64,000 nt of DNA from positions 1 through 64,000 of the forward strand of contig NZ_JNXG01000014.1 of the NCBI RefSeq assembly GCF_000717025.1, in the 5' to 3' direction. A program made the translations under genes and the position numbers. Shown in pieces: positions 43,491 through 52,843 of this stretch (position 1 is its first letter; each line of letters opens with the position of its first letter). The notes under the pieces were generated by a model. That model was not told the DNA's origin. It saw nothing but the letters and a program-made list of their open reading frames with translations, and made no database searches. The stretch comes from Streptomyces atroolivaceus (GTDB taxonomy: Bacteria > Actinomycetota > Actinomycetes > Streptomycetales > Streptomycetaceae).

Positions 43491-45841
43491 TCAGCGCCGG
43501 CGACCGGGGGTCGGGACCTGCGCCCAGTCCATGTCGGAGGCAAGATAGAAGCTGGTGTAGGAGGGCTGGTTGTAGGTGGTCTGCTGGCGTGCCACCTCGA
43601 CCCGGTACTGCGGGTCGTGCATGAGCGTGTACAGCTTGTGGTCGGTCAGCTCGGTGCTCGTGTAGATCCGCATCGCGGAACTGTCCCGCGTTGCCAGGAG
43701 CATTTCCTCGCGCCAGTCGCCCAGGACGTCAGCGACCAAGGACGGGTGCTTGCCGTTGACGGTTGTCGCGCCTTCGGCGGTCAGCAGTGTGTCTCCCCGC
43801 CCGTTCACCAGGGTGGGCGTGGTGTAGTCGCCGTAGAGGTCGCCTCCCCTGATGATCTGGGTCGTCATGTCGCCCGCCCATCGGATGCTGTGATTGGTTC
43901 CGGGCCCGGAATCCCCGATCCGCTCCCCGTTCGCAGCCCACAGCCCAAGTGGTGTGCCGCTGGGGCCGGGGTCGCTCGACCATGCCTCGTAGCCAGGGAT
44001 GCCCGGGTCGATGTCGCCCACCATGCCGCGACCGACGTCGTAGCCGGCGAAGCCGCCCCACAGCGCCTCGCCCGTGGCCGCGTCACGCATCGCATAGCCG
44101 TACGGTGCACGAGCGTCCTCGTGCACGGTGAATATCTCCAGGCCCGGGTGCTGCGGGTCCAGGTCGGTCACGTGCATGGCGTCGCCATGCCCCAGTTTGG
44201 CGAGTTCACCCGGTGCCTCGCTGCCTTCCGGCAGGACGTCGTAGGAGCTGTAGAGCAAGTCGCCGTCGTCGTCGACGGTGGCCGAGCCGTAGACGATCTC
44301 CTGGCGCCCGTCTCCGTCGACGTCCGCCGCGCTGAGCGAGTGAAATCCCTGGGACGTCAGCCTGCCGTACTCCGGGTCGGTGCCCTCGACACCGTGCGGG
44401 CGATCGTTGAACGGGTTGGCCATCGGGGCGTGCCCGCTGTCCACGTGCCACTGCTCACGCAGTTTCCTGCCGTCCCAGCGATAGGTGACGATGGTGGCAC
44501 GGGTGTAGTAGCCGCGGCTGAACACCGCCGAGGGATGACGGCCGTCGAGGTAGGCGACGCCCGACAGAAAGCGGTCCACTCGGTTGCCCGGCTCGATGTT
44601 CGCCATCGCGTAGTCGCCCCACAGCAGCCCGTCGTCGCCGCGTGGCACGGGGTATCGCTCCGTATCCAGTTCGGCACCGGTGGATCCGTCGAAGACCGTC
44701 AGGTACTCCGGACCGTCCAGGATGAAGCCCTCGAAGTCGCGCAGCTTGTTGCGGCTGGAACGGGCCGGGGCGTAGACGTCGATGAAGTAGTCGGCCAGTT
44801 CCTCGGCATCGGTCCGGGACAGCGGATACCTGAATGACAGCTCGTCCTCGGCTCCCAGTGCCCTTTCGATGGTGGCGGGCCAGTTCCCGCCCACGACCTC
44901 GGGGTGCTCGTGCCAGCCCTGGAACATTTCCACCAGGTGGTCGTGGTAGCTCTCGGCGCTGAGCCGGTAGTCGTCCTTGTGGGAGTGGCCGGCGCGGACG
45001 TCGGCACGTGGCATGGTGACGTACTCCCGGCTCGTGGCTGTCCCGTCCTTGGCGTATCGGGTGATCGAGGTGCCGGGCGCCGTCTTCATCATCAGCTCGG
45101 CGCGGCCGTCGCCGTCGAAGTCGTAGACGGGGAACTGGGTGTAGTGCGCGCCGGAGCGGATGTTGACGCCGAGGTCGATGCGGTACAGCAGGGTGCCGTC
45201 GCTCTCGTAGGTGTCTATGTAGGTGTTGCCGGTGTAACCGACCTGCGATACGTCCTTGGAGTTGGACGGCTCCCACTTCAGGACGTACTCGTAGGCGCCG
45301 TCCCCGTGCACGTCGCCGACGCTCATGTCTGTGGCTTTGTAGGTGTACTTCTCCCCGGCCGGAGTGACACCGTCCGCCGGCCTGCGCAGGGGGACTCGTG
45401 GTAGCCCTTGGCCCACGGTGATACGGACGCACTCCGGTCGGCCTCTCTGCCGGCTTCTACCGCCGCCACCTGGTACTCGCTGTCCGGCGAGGCGTGTTCA
45501 TCCAGGTAGTTGGTGCTGCCGGTGACCGTCGCGACGCGCTTGCCGTCCCGGTAGACGCGGAAGTCAGCGCCCGCCATCCCGGTGGCCGTGTGGCCGGTCA
45601 CCTCTGACCCGAGCAGCCGCCAGCTCAGAAAGACCCCCTCGTCAGTCGGAACGGCCGTAAGCCCTCGGTCGACCTCCTCCATACGGGGTCCACTGTGGCC
45701 GCCCCGGTCGCGGTGCGCCTCGTCACCCACGGCAGGCCCGCCATGAGCCGCGGCCAGCAGGAAGACGCCCGCCGTCAGCGCACAGGTCAGACTCCGCCAC
45801 CGCCTGCTCCCGCCTCGGCTCCACCTTCTCCTGCTGCCCAT
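43491..45841 (-). pseudogene. PL11 rhamnogalacturonan lyase, interrupted by a single frameshift
   Basis: A full-length PL11 lyase is encoded in two frames. The first (ATG 45841) has a signal sequence (LTCALTAGVFLLAAAHGGPA), then an Fn3-like start (RGLTAVPTDEGVFLSWRLLG) ending in SVSPWAKGYHE. The second continues at once with VPLRRPADGVTPAGEKYTYK and the eight-bladed propeller with many DxDGDGxxE calcium motifs (VYDFDGDGRAELMMKT) to the stop at 43491. Adding one G between 45394 and 45395 restores the frame (YHE-V-PLRRP). So either one base was lost recently or it is a sequencing error. If intact, it is an extracellular endo-acting lyase. Its promoter (45949-46018) carries the LacI boxes. Confidence 0.85.
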
Positions 45842-45948
45842 GGTGGTGGCCTCTCGTCGGTGCCATCGAGACGTGGTTCCGCCATCACGCGACATTGCCG
45901 CGGCTCCGCGTGCTTTCATCCGGCGCCTCCTCGGGCTGCCATGGGGGT

Positions 45949-46018
45949 CCGTGAACGCTCCCGTGAACGTTCACGATCGATGCACGAAGACGCTACGGCG
46001 GTGTTACATGGCCGTCAA
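45949..46018 (-). promoter_or_regulatory. Promoter and LacI operators for PL11 gene
   Basis: On the minus strand: -35 TTGACG (46013-46018), 17-bp spacer, -10 TAGCGT (45990-45995). Downstream is the perfect palindrome CGTGAACGTTCACG (45962-45975) and next to it a degenerate box (CGTGAACGCTCCCG, 45950-45963). It is the third promoter of the same design as 32972-33041 and 35396-35465. Confidence 0.75.
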
Positions 46019-46153
46019 GACGTGTCACAGCGGCAAGGATGCGTCGCTGGGCGATGGCGAGACTGCGCATCACCGCCAACCACACGGCCCCAGTCGTCCA
46101 CGTATCCGGAGACGACGGTCCGGCACGGAAGCCCCTCTTCCTTGATGTGCCCC

Positions 46154-46203
46154 CCGAGGCGTGCGGCCACGGCACGGCTGCCCACCGTGGCCGCACGCCT
46201 CGG
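46154..46203 (-). terminator. Long hairpin terminator
   Basis: A 19-bp perfect stem, 46154-46172 against 46185-46203, with GAGGCGTGCGGCC in its left arm and a 12-nt loop. It lies 9 bp past the GH53 stub stop and closes the minus-strand operon that runs from about 56 kb. Confidence 0.7.
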
Positions 46204-46211
46204 CCCAGCCC

Positions 46212-46385
46212 CTACGCGTTGAGGAACTCCAAGGCGGCGATGGGGCGACGCGTCGTAGGATCCCAGGCGCAACTGTTGTTGCCCTCGATGAACGGAGCGT
46301 AGCCTTGCGGCTCCCAGAAGAAGGTGCCCAGCCCGCCGAAGCCCTTGAGCCCGGTGACGAAGGCACTCAACGGGTCACGCACCTG
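46212..46385 (-). pseudogene. C-terminal stub of GH53 endo-beta-1,4-galactanase
   Basis: The last 57 residues of a GH53 protein remain: GLGTFFWEPQGYAPF and CAWDPTTRRPIAALEF are the family's C-terminal signature (usually GVFYWEP...WDPTTRRP). The catalytic Glu residues and the rest of the barrel are missing. Upstream in the same frame is unrelated sequence that runs into the antisense of the cupin gene. So the operon once ended with a galactanase, consistent with rhamnogalacturonan-I galactan side-chain use; only the stub is left. Confidence 0.75.
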
Positions 46386-46462
46386 CGTCGGCTTGCCCAG
46401 CGGGCCGCCGGGGCCCGCCAACGGTGAGGCGCGGGCCCACGGAGTGGGCTGGTATGCCGCCC

Positions 46463-47200
46463 TCAGCGCGGCACCGTCGCCCCCTCCACGGCGTACTCCT
46501 CGCGGCGCCCGCACATGCCGAGTCCGCCGTGGCGCGTGGGCTCGGCGACGTGCATGGTCGACGAAGACAGGTAGCCTTCCGCGTCGCCCCTTTCCAGGCT
46601 GTCGAGCTGTGCCCCGGTCCGCTCGGCGGCGGCCAGGGCGCCTGCGTGCCATAGTTTCCGCCAGGCGGGCACGCGCGGCCGGACCAGCGCGGCCGCGGCC
46701 CGCTGGAACGCCCGCAGGGGTTCGGCGTCGCCCGCCGCGAGCGCCTCGCGCAGCGGCAGATACCCCTCGACCGCCAAGTCCCGACGGCGCCGCGCCGCAT
46801 CCTCCGCCTCCGGTCCCGCGAGGCTGGGCAGGGCGGCCGCCGTCGCGTACCTCTCCGGGTCGGTCAGGTACTCCGGCGGGAACGTGAACACCGCGTCACC
46901 CGCCTCCGGCAGCCCGCTGTTCTGCATCAGGACGGTGATCCGCAGATCCTCGCCCTGCACCATGCGGTGCACCGTGCCCGGCTCGAACCACGCCAGCGAT
47001 CCCGTTTCCAGGGGGGTGTCCCGGTAGCCGTCCGGGCTCAGCGTCTGCACGGCGCCGCGCCCGCCCGTCACGACGTACGCCTCCGTGCACACCAGGTGCA
47101 GATGCGGGCTGCCGCCACAGACGCCGTCCGCCGCCTCCCAGTCGTACGCGGACAGGTGGGAGAGGCCGATCCCGCCGGGCAGCGGGCGGTCCAGGCTCAC
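46463..47200 (-). CDS. Cupin-domain protein of the oxidoreductase operon
   Basis: A 245-residue protein with one cupin barrel at the N-terminus: SPHLHLVCTEAYVVTGGRGA supplies HxH and Glu, and GTVHRMV the later His, enough to bind a metal. The C-terminal half is helical and contains AWRKLWHAGALAAAERTGAQ. GTG 47200 overlaps the stop of the PmoA-like gene (GTGA). It is probably a sugar isomerase- or dioxygenase-like enzyme or a sugar sensor; I cannot choose. The gene order oxidoreductase - PmoA-like - cupin suggests a short pathway acting on one sugar derivative. Confidence 0.75.
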   Translation of the reverse strand: MSLDRPLPGGIGLSHLSAYDWEAADGVCGGSPHLHLVCTEAYVVTGGRGAVQTLSPDGYRDTPLETGSLAWFEPGTVHRMVQGEDLRITVLMQNSGLPEAGDAVFTFPPEYLTDPERYATAAALPSLAGPEAEDAARRRRDLAVEGYLPLREALAAGDAEPLRAFQRAAAALVRPRVPAWRKLWHAGALAAAERTGAQLDSLERGDAEGYLSSSTMHVAEPTRHGGLGMCGRREEYAVEGATVPR

Positions 47201-48141
47201 CACGCCAGCCCCTTGAGCCGGGCGACGACCCGCTCCCGGTCCCAGGCGCCGTCGGCGACCACGATCCGGTACCGGTAGCGGAACCTCTCGCCCGCCGGCA
47301 GCGCGAACTCCTCGAAGAACGCCCACGAGAACGCGACCGTCGGGATCGGCTCCGAGCGCACGAACCAGTGCGAGGCGTGGATCGCGTGAGCGTTCTCGGG
47401 AGCGTGTGCGAACACCAGCGTCGAGTGGGCGTCGATGTCGTCGTGCTCACCAGCGAACGCCAGCCACGGCGCCTGCGAGCCCATCAACCCGCTCTCCGAG
47501 GCCTCGCCTTGCGGCCCGAGCACCGTGCCGCCCGTGAAGTCGCGCGGCCCGCGCCACTGCAGACCCGTGTAGCCGGCCATCTCGCGACCCGCCGTGGTCG
47601 GCGAGCCGAAGTGCAGCGCCTCCCCGTCGGCGCGCGTGTTGGTCAGCTCGATCGACCAGTCGATGGCGTACGAGCCGGACTCCGTGTCCACGGAGTGCAC
47701 CCGCACCCCGCGCTTCTCGCGGGCCCACTCCACGCCGCCGTTCTCGATCCACGTGAGGCCCTCGGTGAAGGCCAGCTCGTCGCCGCTCGCGTCCACGGCT
47801 TCGAACCCGTCGTGGCGCATCGAGCCGATGCGGTCGGGCAGTGGGAGGTAACCCTTGCCGTGGACATAGCAGTCGCCGCCCCAGAAGTTCTGCCCGGATA
47901 GGTGGCTGGCCGTCATTTGCAGGCCCTTGTGCCAGCGGTGGTCGTTTGGCCGGTACCCCGAGACCAGGTTGCCGGAGAGGGTGCGTAGCGGATGTACGTA
48001 CGGCTTGCGGGCCTCGAATCCTGAAGGGTCCGGCTTGTAGACGTAGGAGAAGAGGTCCGTGCCGGTGGCGGTGGCGCGCACCACGATGCGCTCGCCGAGG
48101 GTGTGCGTGACCTCAAGGGTGTTCACTGCGTCACTGCTCAC
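47197..48141 (-). CDS. PmoA-family (DUF6807) protein
   Basis: A 314-residue protein matching the family annotated as methane oxygenase PmoA in actinobacteria, which is a misnomer: it is a soluble beta-sandwich found with sugar oxidoreductases. Marks are YVHPLRTLSGNLVSGYRPND followed by HRWHKGLQ, and FGSPTTAGREMAGYTGLQWRGP. No membrane helices. GTG 48141 overlaps the stop of the upstream oxidoreductase (GTGA) and its own stop overlaps the cupin gene, so all three are translationally coupled. Function probably on carbohydrate derivatives, not methane. Confidence 0.78.
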   Translation of the reverse strand: MSSDAVNTLEVTHTLGERIVVRATATGTDLFSYVYKPDPSGFEARKPYVHPLRTLSGNLVSGYRPNDHRWHKGLQMTASHLSGQNFWGGDCYVHGKGYLPLPDRIGSMRHDGFEAVDASGDELAFTEGLTWIENGGVEWAREKRGVRVHSVDTESGSYAIDWSIELTNTRADGEALHFGSPTTAGREMAGYTGLQWRGPRDFTGGTVLGPQGEASESGLMGSQAPWLAFAGEHDDIDAHSTLVFAHAPENAHAIHASHWFVRSEPIPTVAFSWAFFEEFALPAGERFRYRYRIVVADGAWDRERVVARLKGLAW

Positions 48142-49253
48142 TGCTTCGGGCTCCAATCCGGGTGGTCGCCGTGCATCGCGGCATAGAACGGGTCGCCGGG
48201 GCCGATCTCGCCGGCCTTGACGGTGGCGCCGGTGAAGGCCGACTTGTACATCGCGGCAGCGAACTCCAGCGTGCTGCGGGCGCTTTGACCGCTGCCGGGC
48301 GGGCGGGTGCTGGCGTCGTACGCGTCGAGCAGCGCGGTCAGCTGCGCGGCGTGCGAGCTGGGTACGTCGGCGGCGGGCGCGGGCGGCTGCTCGGCTCCGG
48401 GGGCCGGGGTGTAGCGCCAGTCGTCGTTGCTGTGCCCGTACAGGTGGGTCAGCTCGACGGTGGCCTTCTCGCAGTCGATGCGGATGCGGCTCGTCTCGTC
48501 CGGCGAGAGCACGGAGTTGACGACCGTGCCGAGGGCGCCGTCCTTGAACCGGACGAGCGCGGTCGACACGTCCTCGCTCTCCGTGTCGTGCACGAGCCGG
48601 GCCGCCATCGCCTTGACCTCAGTCCACTCGCCGAGCAGATGCAGCATCAGGTCGAACTGGTGGATGCCGTGGCCCATCACCGGGCCGCCGCCCTCGCTGG
48701 CCCAACGGCCGCGCCAGGGAACCTCGTAGTAGGCGGTGTCGCGGTACCAGGTCGTCTGACATTGGGCGACGAGGGGGCGGCCGAGCGTGCCCTCGGCGAG
48801 CAGCGAGCGGGCGTGCACGGCGCCGGAACCGTAGCGGTGCTGGAAGACCACGGACGCGTAGGCGCCGGAGGCCTCCTCGGCGGCGGCGATCTCGTCGTAC
48901 TCGGCGAGGGAGAGGGTGAGCGGCTTCTCGCACAGCACCCAAGCGCCCGCCTTCAGTGCCGCGACGGTCTGTTCGCAGTGGAGCACCGGCGGGGTGCCGA
49001 TGAGAACGAGATCGGGCCGCGCCTCCTCCAGCATCGCGGTCAGGTCGGAGTACGCGGAGACATCCGCGAATCCGGCCTCTGCGGCCCGGTGACAGAAGGC
49101 GTCGAGCCGGCCACGGTCCACATCGACCGCGGCAACCAGGTCGATGCGGTCGCGCAGGCAGGCAAGGGCGGACAGATGGTTACCGGTGACGATTCCGCCG
49201 GTGCCGACGACGGCGGCACGCGGACGGGGTCCCGGACGTGAAGGGCTTGGCAT
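48138..49253 (-). CDS. Gfo/Idh/MocA-family oxidoreductase
   Basis: A 371-residue NAD(P)-dependent oxidoreductase: Rossmann GTGGIVTGNHLSAL at residues ~17-30, EKPLTLSLAEYDE carrying the EKP Lys, and GGGPVMGHGIHQFDLMLHLLG with the catalytic His region. ATG 49253 has GAAGGA upstream. First of a three-gene overlapping set with the PmoA-like and cupin genes. A 236-bp gap upstream contains TTGACA on the minus strand (49347-49352), so it may have its own promoter besides read-through from the GH43 gene. Confidence 0.9.
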   Translation of the reverse strand: MPSPSRPGPRPRAAVVGTGGIVTGNHLSALACLRDRIDLVAAVDVDRGRLDAFCHRAAEAGFADVSAYSDLTAMLEEARPDLVLIGTPPVLHCEQTVAALKAGAWVLCEKPLTLSLAEYDEIAAAEEASGAYASVVFQHRYGSGAVHARSLLAEGTLGRPLVAQCQTTWYRDTAYYEVPWRGRWASEGGGPVMGHGIHQFDLMLHLLGEWTEVKAMAARLVHDTESEDVSTALVRFKDGALGTVVNSVLSPDETSRIRIDCEKATVELTHLYGHSNDDWRYTPAPGAEQPPAPAADVPSSHAAQLTALLDAYDASTRPPGSGQSARSTLEFAAAMYKSAFTGATVKAGEIGPGDPFYAAMHGDHPDWSPKQ

Positions 49254-49489
49254 GCGGGTTCCTTCGCATAGAACTTCAGAGGTGTAAGCGACTTCTGCCG
49301 GCGAAATCGCACAGGGGAGAAATCCCTCAAGCTCTGCCGATGGCCATGTCAATGACTGGGCCCAACGCAGAAGTGGGAGACTGGGCCACTCAGGCGCGTG
49401 CACGCTCCTGGGAGGAACTCGCACGACGCAAGCTCGAGTGAGGGCCTGCCTCGTGGCCAGGCTCGATGGAGTGAACGGCCTCCCGACAG

Positions 49490-51163
49490 CTACTCTGCCG
49501 TAGAGGTGGGTTGTGAGGTTCCCGTTCCCGCTCGCACCAGCGAGAGCGAGTCGACAGAGACCTTCTGGTCGTGTGCTTGGCTGCGGGCCTCGATGCTGAT
49601 GCTGACACGGCCGGACGTGAGACACAGGTTGCCGAGGGCGTGTTCTTGCCAGCCGTACGTTGTCTGCGTGAGATCAAGAACGTAGCTCTCCCCTCGTCCG
49701 CCCCTGACCATGATGCGTGCGTATTGGAGCTTTTGAGTTGCTCTGGCTGTGGCCGTCAGCCGGTAGGTGCCCGGGGGGACATCGATGTCCTGTGACACCG
49801 ATCCCGAGAACGCGCCAGGGTTGCCGAGCGCGGCGGCGAAACGCGAACCATTGGCGCCCGGGGAGGTGTTGGACAGGAACGGGTTCGTGGAGAAGCCCGT
49901 GTCGATGGTTGTGGTCCAACCGGTGAGTGCGGTGACCGGCACCCGGTCGGCGGCGAAGTCGGGGTTGAGTATGTAGTTGTTGCCCCGGCCTTCTCTCCAT
50001 TGCCCGGTTCGTGCGTTCAGCTGCCACTCGCTCAGTGAGTGGAAGGCCAGGCGACCGGCTCTCATGGACAGTGGCACCCACTGGTTGTAACCCAGCCCGT
50101 TCCAGGCGAAGTTCGCCCAGCGATCGCCTGCGTAGATGACAGTGTCCTGCTTGGTGCCCTTGACGGTGAGGAAGAAGCCGGTCTGGGTGACGTGGCTGTA
50201 GTCCTTCTCGGTCCCGGGCAGGATGTATTCGCTCGAGTATTCGCCGAGGATGTCCTGGGTTCTGGACTGGATGATGTACGTGTGCGAGGAGTTCCAGCCG
50301 TGCAGGTCCGAGGTTGCGATGTAGTAGATCCCGTTCAGCTTGAACATGGCGTTGCCCTCGCGGCCGGCGGGGATGTAGCCGACCTTCTTGGCGGGTTCGA
50401 TGCTGAGCGCGTCGGCGTCGGAGATCTTGCTGATGTAGGAGTTCTGACGGCCGCTGGGGTTGCTGAAGACCAGATAACTGCTGCCGTCGTCGTCCGTGAA
50501 GACCGTCTGGTCGCCGGTCCCCTGGTGTCCTACGTTCTCGATGTGCGTTTGGATGTCGGCGTAGGTGAAGTCGCCGGTGGGTGTGTCGCTCTGGAGGAAC
50601 AGGAGGGCCCGTCCGGTCGGGTTCTCGTCGAAGGCCGACTTCATCTGTGTCACCAGGACGTACTTGCGGGTGTTCGGGTTGTACATGACCCCGAGGCGGC
50701 CCAGCCAGGAGGTGTCGGACAGGGTCTTCACCCGGGACAGTGAGTCGCCGGCCACGTCTTTGGAGGGCGGGATGTGCAGAGGCGTCGCCGTCGTGGCGAT
50801 GTTCCCCTCGAATGTCCAGTTCACCAGGTCGCTTGAGGAGTAGGCGGTGATGGCGACGAAGGTGGCGTACGTGTCATAGCGGCGTGTCGGGTTGGCGTAG
50901 TACAGCTCGCCTCCGGCGTAGCGGACCCCGTACCAGTAGTAGCGGTCGCCGAACCGGAAGACTCCGCCGCCCTGGGAGTAGATCGGGTTGCCGTCGGTGT
51001 CGTGCCAGAAGGTGTCGTTACGGATGGTTCCGAACGCGGACCGGGTGCGGCTCCGGGCCTGGGCGGACGTGGGTGTCAGTCCTGTCAGTGCGCTCACGGC
51101 GCCTGCGGCGGTGCCGGCGAGGACAGCACGTCGGCCGATGCCTGCGTCTCGGGATGGACTCAT
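49490..51163 (-). CDS. Secreted GH43 enzyme (exo-galactanase-like) with C-terminal carbohydrate-binding domain
   Basis: A 557-residue protein with a Tat signal (GRRAVLAGTAAGAVSALTGL) and a GH43 subfamily 24-like propeller (FWHDTDGNPIYSQGGGVFRF, then YYWYGVRYAGG). Residues ~400-550 form a jelly-roll CBM-like domain (GNPGAFSGSVSQDIDVPPGT, YGWQEHALGN). Exported exo-beta-1,3-galactanase-type or related activity on arabinogalactan or pectin side chains is likely; the exact linkage is not determinable. ATG 51163 has CAGGAG. It is fifth in the second carbohydrate operon, 63 bp after the oxidoreductase. Confidence 0.88.
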   Translation of the reverse strand: MSPSRDAGIGRRAVLAGTAAGAVSALTGLTPTSAQARSRTRSAFGTIRNDTFWHDTDGNPIYSQGGGVFRFGDRYYWYGVRYAGGELYYANPTRRYDTYATFVAITAYSSSDLVNWTFEGNIATTATPLHIPPSKDVAGDSLSRVKTLSDTSWLGRLGVMYNPNTRKYVLVTQMKSAFDENPTGRALLFLQSDTPTGDFTYADIQTHIENVGHQGTGDQTVFTDDDGSSYLVFSNPSGRQNSYISKISDADALSIEPAKKVGYIPAGREGNAMFKLNGIYYIATSDLHGWNSSHTYIIQSRTQDILGEYSSEYILPGTEKDYSHVTQTGFFLTVKGTKQDTVIYAGDRWANFAWNGLGYNQWVPLSMRAGRLAFHSLSEWQLNARTGQWREGRGNNYILNPDFAADRVPVTALTGWTTTIDTGFSTNPFLSNTSPGANGSRFAAALGNPGAFSGSVSQDIDVPPGTYRLTATARATQKLQYARIMVRGGRGESYVLDLTQTTYGWQEHALGNLCLTSGRVSISIEARSQAHDQKVSVDSLSLVRAGTGTSQPTSTAE

Positions 51164-51226
51164 GGCAATCTCCTGGATGGGGTCGGTGGGATGGTCCGGG
51201 TACGGGGTGGGCATGAGGGCGCGAAG

Positions 51227-52726
51227 TCAGGCGCGGGAGTGTGGGCCCTGGGCGACCGACCCATCCGTACGGTGCTCGGTCAGGTCGACCCCGAGGTGGA
51301 GGTCCTCGACGTCGACGGGCTGTCGGGTGAGCAGCGACTGGTTGGCGGCGGCGCCCACCGCCACGGCCCGGACGCCGTCGAGGTATCCGGCGGCCCGGCC
51401 GAGGCAGTCCGATGCCGTGCGCAGATCACGGCGGAAGATGTCCATGAGGAGGATGGCGTCGCCGCCGCCGTGGCCGCCGATGCCGTCGGGGATGGTCACT
51501 TCCTGGGCGCGCTGGAAGTGCTTCTGCACGATCAGGCGCTCTTCGGTCGGTCGGATGGCGTCGCTCACGCCGTCCTCGGGGGTGGCGGAGGGGTCCAGGA
51601 GGTGGTTGCCTTCGAGGTGGCCGCGTTCGACGACGCACAGTTCGGCTCGGCCCCTTGTGCCGTTGATCGAGACCCGGTAGCCCTCCCAGGGGCTGTGGGC
51701 GTTCAAGGAGTAGGTGAGCACGGCGCCGCGGGCGTAATCGACCACCACGGACATGTTGTCCTCGATCGTGACTCCTGGCGCGAAGGGGTCCTGGTCTCGC
51801 CGGTATCCGTCGTGCTGTTCGGCGCGGAGGTAGAGCGCCTCCAGGCGAGGATCGGCACGGAGGTCCAGGGCGAAGGGGTCGCCGGTGGTGCCGGTGCCCC
51901 GCTCAGGGCGCGGCCCCATGCCCAGCGCGGCGGCGTTGGCATCGCCGTAGAAACGCAGACCTCCCGAGGCGTACACGCGGACCGGGACGTCGTCGATCCA
52001 CCAGTTCACCAGGTCGAAGTGGTGGCTGGCCTTGTGAACCAAGAGGCCGCCGGAGTTGGTCTTCTCACGGTGCCAGCGGCGGAAGTAGTCCGCACCGTGC
52101 ATGGTGTCCAGCATCCACTCGAAGTGCACGCTGGTGACCTCGCCGACGGCGCCGTCCGCGATGACCTGCCGCAGCGTCGAATTGCGCGGTGCGTAGCGGT
52201 AGTTGAACGTCATGATGACGTCCCTGCCGGTGTCGGCGACGGCCTTGGTGACTAGACGGCAGCCTGCGGCGTCCGTCGTCAGGGGCTTTTCGACCACGGC
52301 GTCGGCGCCCGCGCGCAGGGTGCGGTCGACGAGTTCCGCATGGGTGCGGTCCAGGCTCGTGATGATGACCGCGTCGACGGACTGCTCGTCGATCAGCCGC
52401 TCCAGATCGGCAGGCAGGTAACGGGGCAGGCCCGCTGGTCCGGATGTACCGAGGGCATGGCCGACCCGCGCGTCGTAGTAGTCGATACGGGCGGGGTTGG
52501 GGTCCAGCCACGCGACGATCTCACCGACATCGGCGTGGTCGCCGAGGAGGGCTTCGACGTACATTCCGGCGCGGTGGCCGGTGCCGGCCACCGCGTAGCG
52601 ACGGCGGGGGCGGTCGGCGGGGGGAGCCGCGAAGTCGGGGACGACGCCCCGCCCGGGTGTGGTGCCGGGGTGTTCCGCAGGGCGGGGTGCGGTGGGGTTC
52701 TGGTCGATGACGTGGTGCTCGGTCAC
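51227..52726 (-). CDS. Gfo/Idh/MocA-family oxidoreductase, long form
   Basis: A 499-residue member with an unusual ~40-residue Pro-rich N-terminus before the Rossmann motif GTGHRAGMYVEALLG. EKPLTTDAAGCRL supplies the EKP Lys; HKASHHFDLVNWWIDD contains the usual His pair, and a C-terminal extension (~430-499) exceeds the common 350-400 length. This long form, with HREKTNSGGLLVHKASHHFD, resembles family members associated with galactose- or uronic-acid-derived sugars, but the substrate is not known. It starts at GTG 52726 with a weak ribosome-binding site, 117 bp after the binding-protein gene. Confidence 0.88.
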   Translation of the reverse strand: MTEHHVIDQNPTAPRPAEHPGTTPGRGVVPDFAAPPADRPRRRYAVAGTGHRAGMYVEALLGDHADVGEIVAWLDPNPARIDYYDARVGHALGTSGPAGLPRYLPADLERLIDEQSVDAVIITSLDRTHAELVDRTLRAGADAVVEKPLTTDAAGCRLVTKAVADTGRDVIMTFNYRYAPRNSTLRQVIADGAVGEVTSVHFEWMLDTMHGADYFRRWHREKTNSGGLLVHKASHHFDLVNWWIDDVPVRVYASGGLRFYGDANAAALGMGPRPERGTGTTGDPFALDLRADPRLEALYLRAEQHDGYRRDQDPFAPGVTIEDNMSVVVDYARGAVLTYSLNAHSPWEGYRVSINGTRGRAELCVVERGHLEGNHLLDPSATPEDGVSDAIRPTEERLIVQKHFQRAQEVTIPDGIGGHGGGDAILLMDIFRRDLRTASDCLGRAAGYLDGVRAVAVGAAANQSLLTRQPVDVEDLHLGVDLTEHRTDGSVAQGPHSRA

Positions 52727-52843
52727 GGGTCTCTGTCTCTCGGTGATAGGTGCATCGCGGGGCCATCGGCCGAAGGCGAAGCGTGGGCAGCGCGCCGCTT
52801 CAGTCGGCCCGGGGCGCTGCGATGACGACCGCGCGGAGAAAGG

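Noticed and set aside
47197..48141. Methane monooxygenase subunit
   Set aside because: Despite the family's common PmoA label, the protein is soluble and lacks membrane helices and copper ligands of true PmoA.
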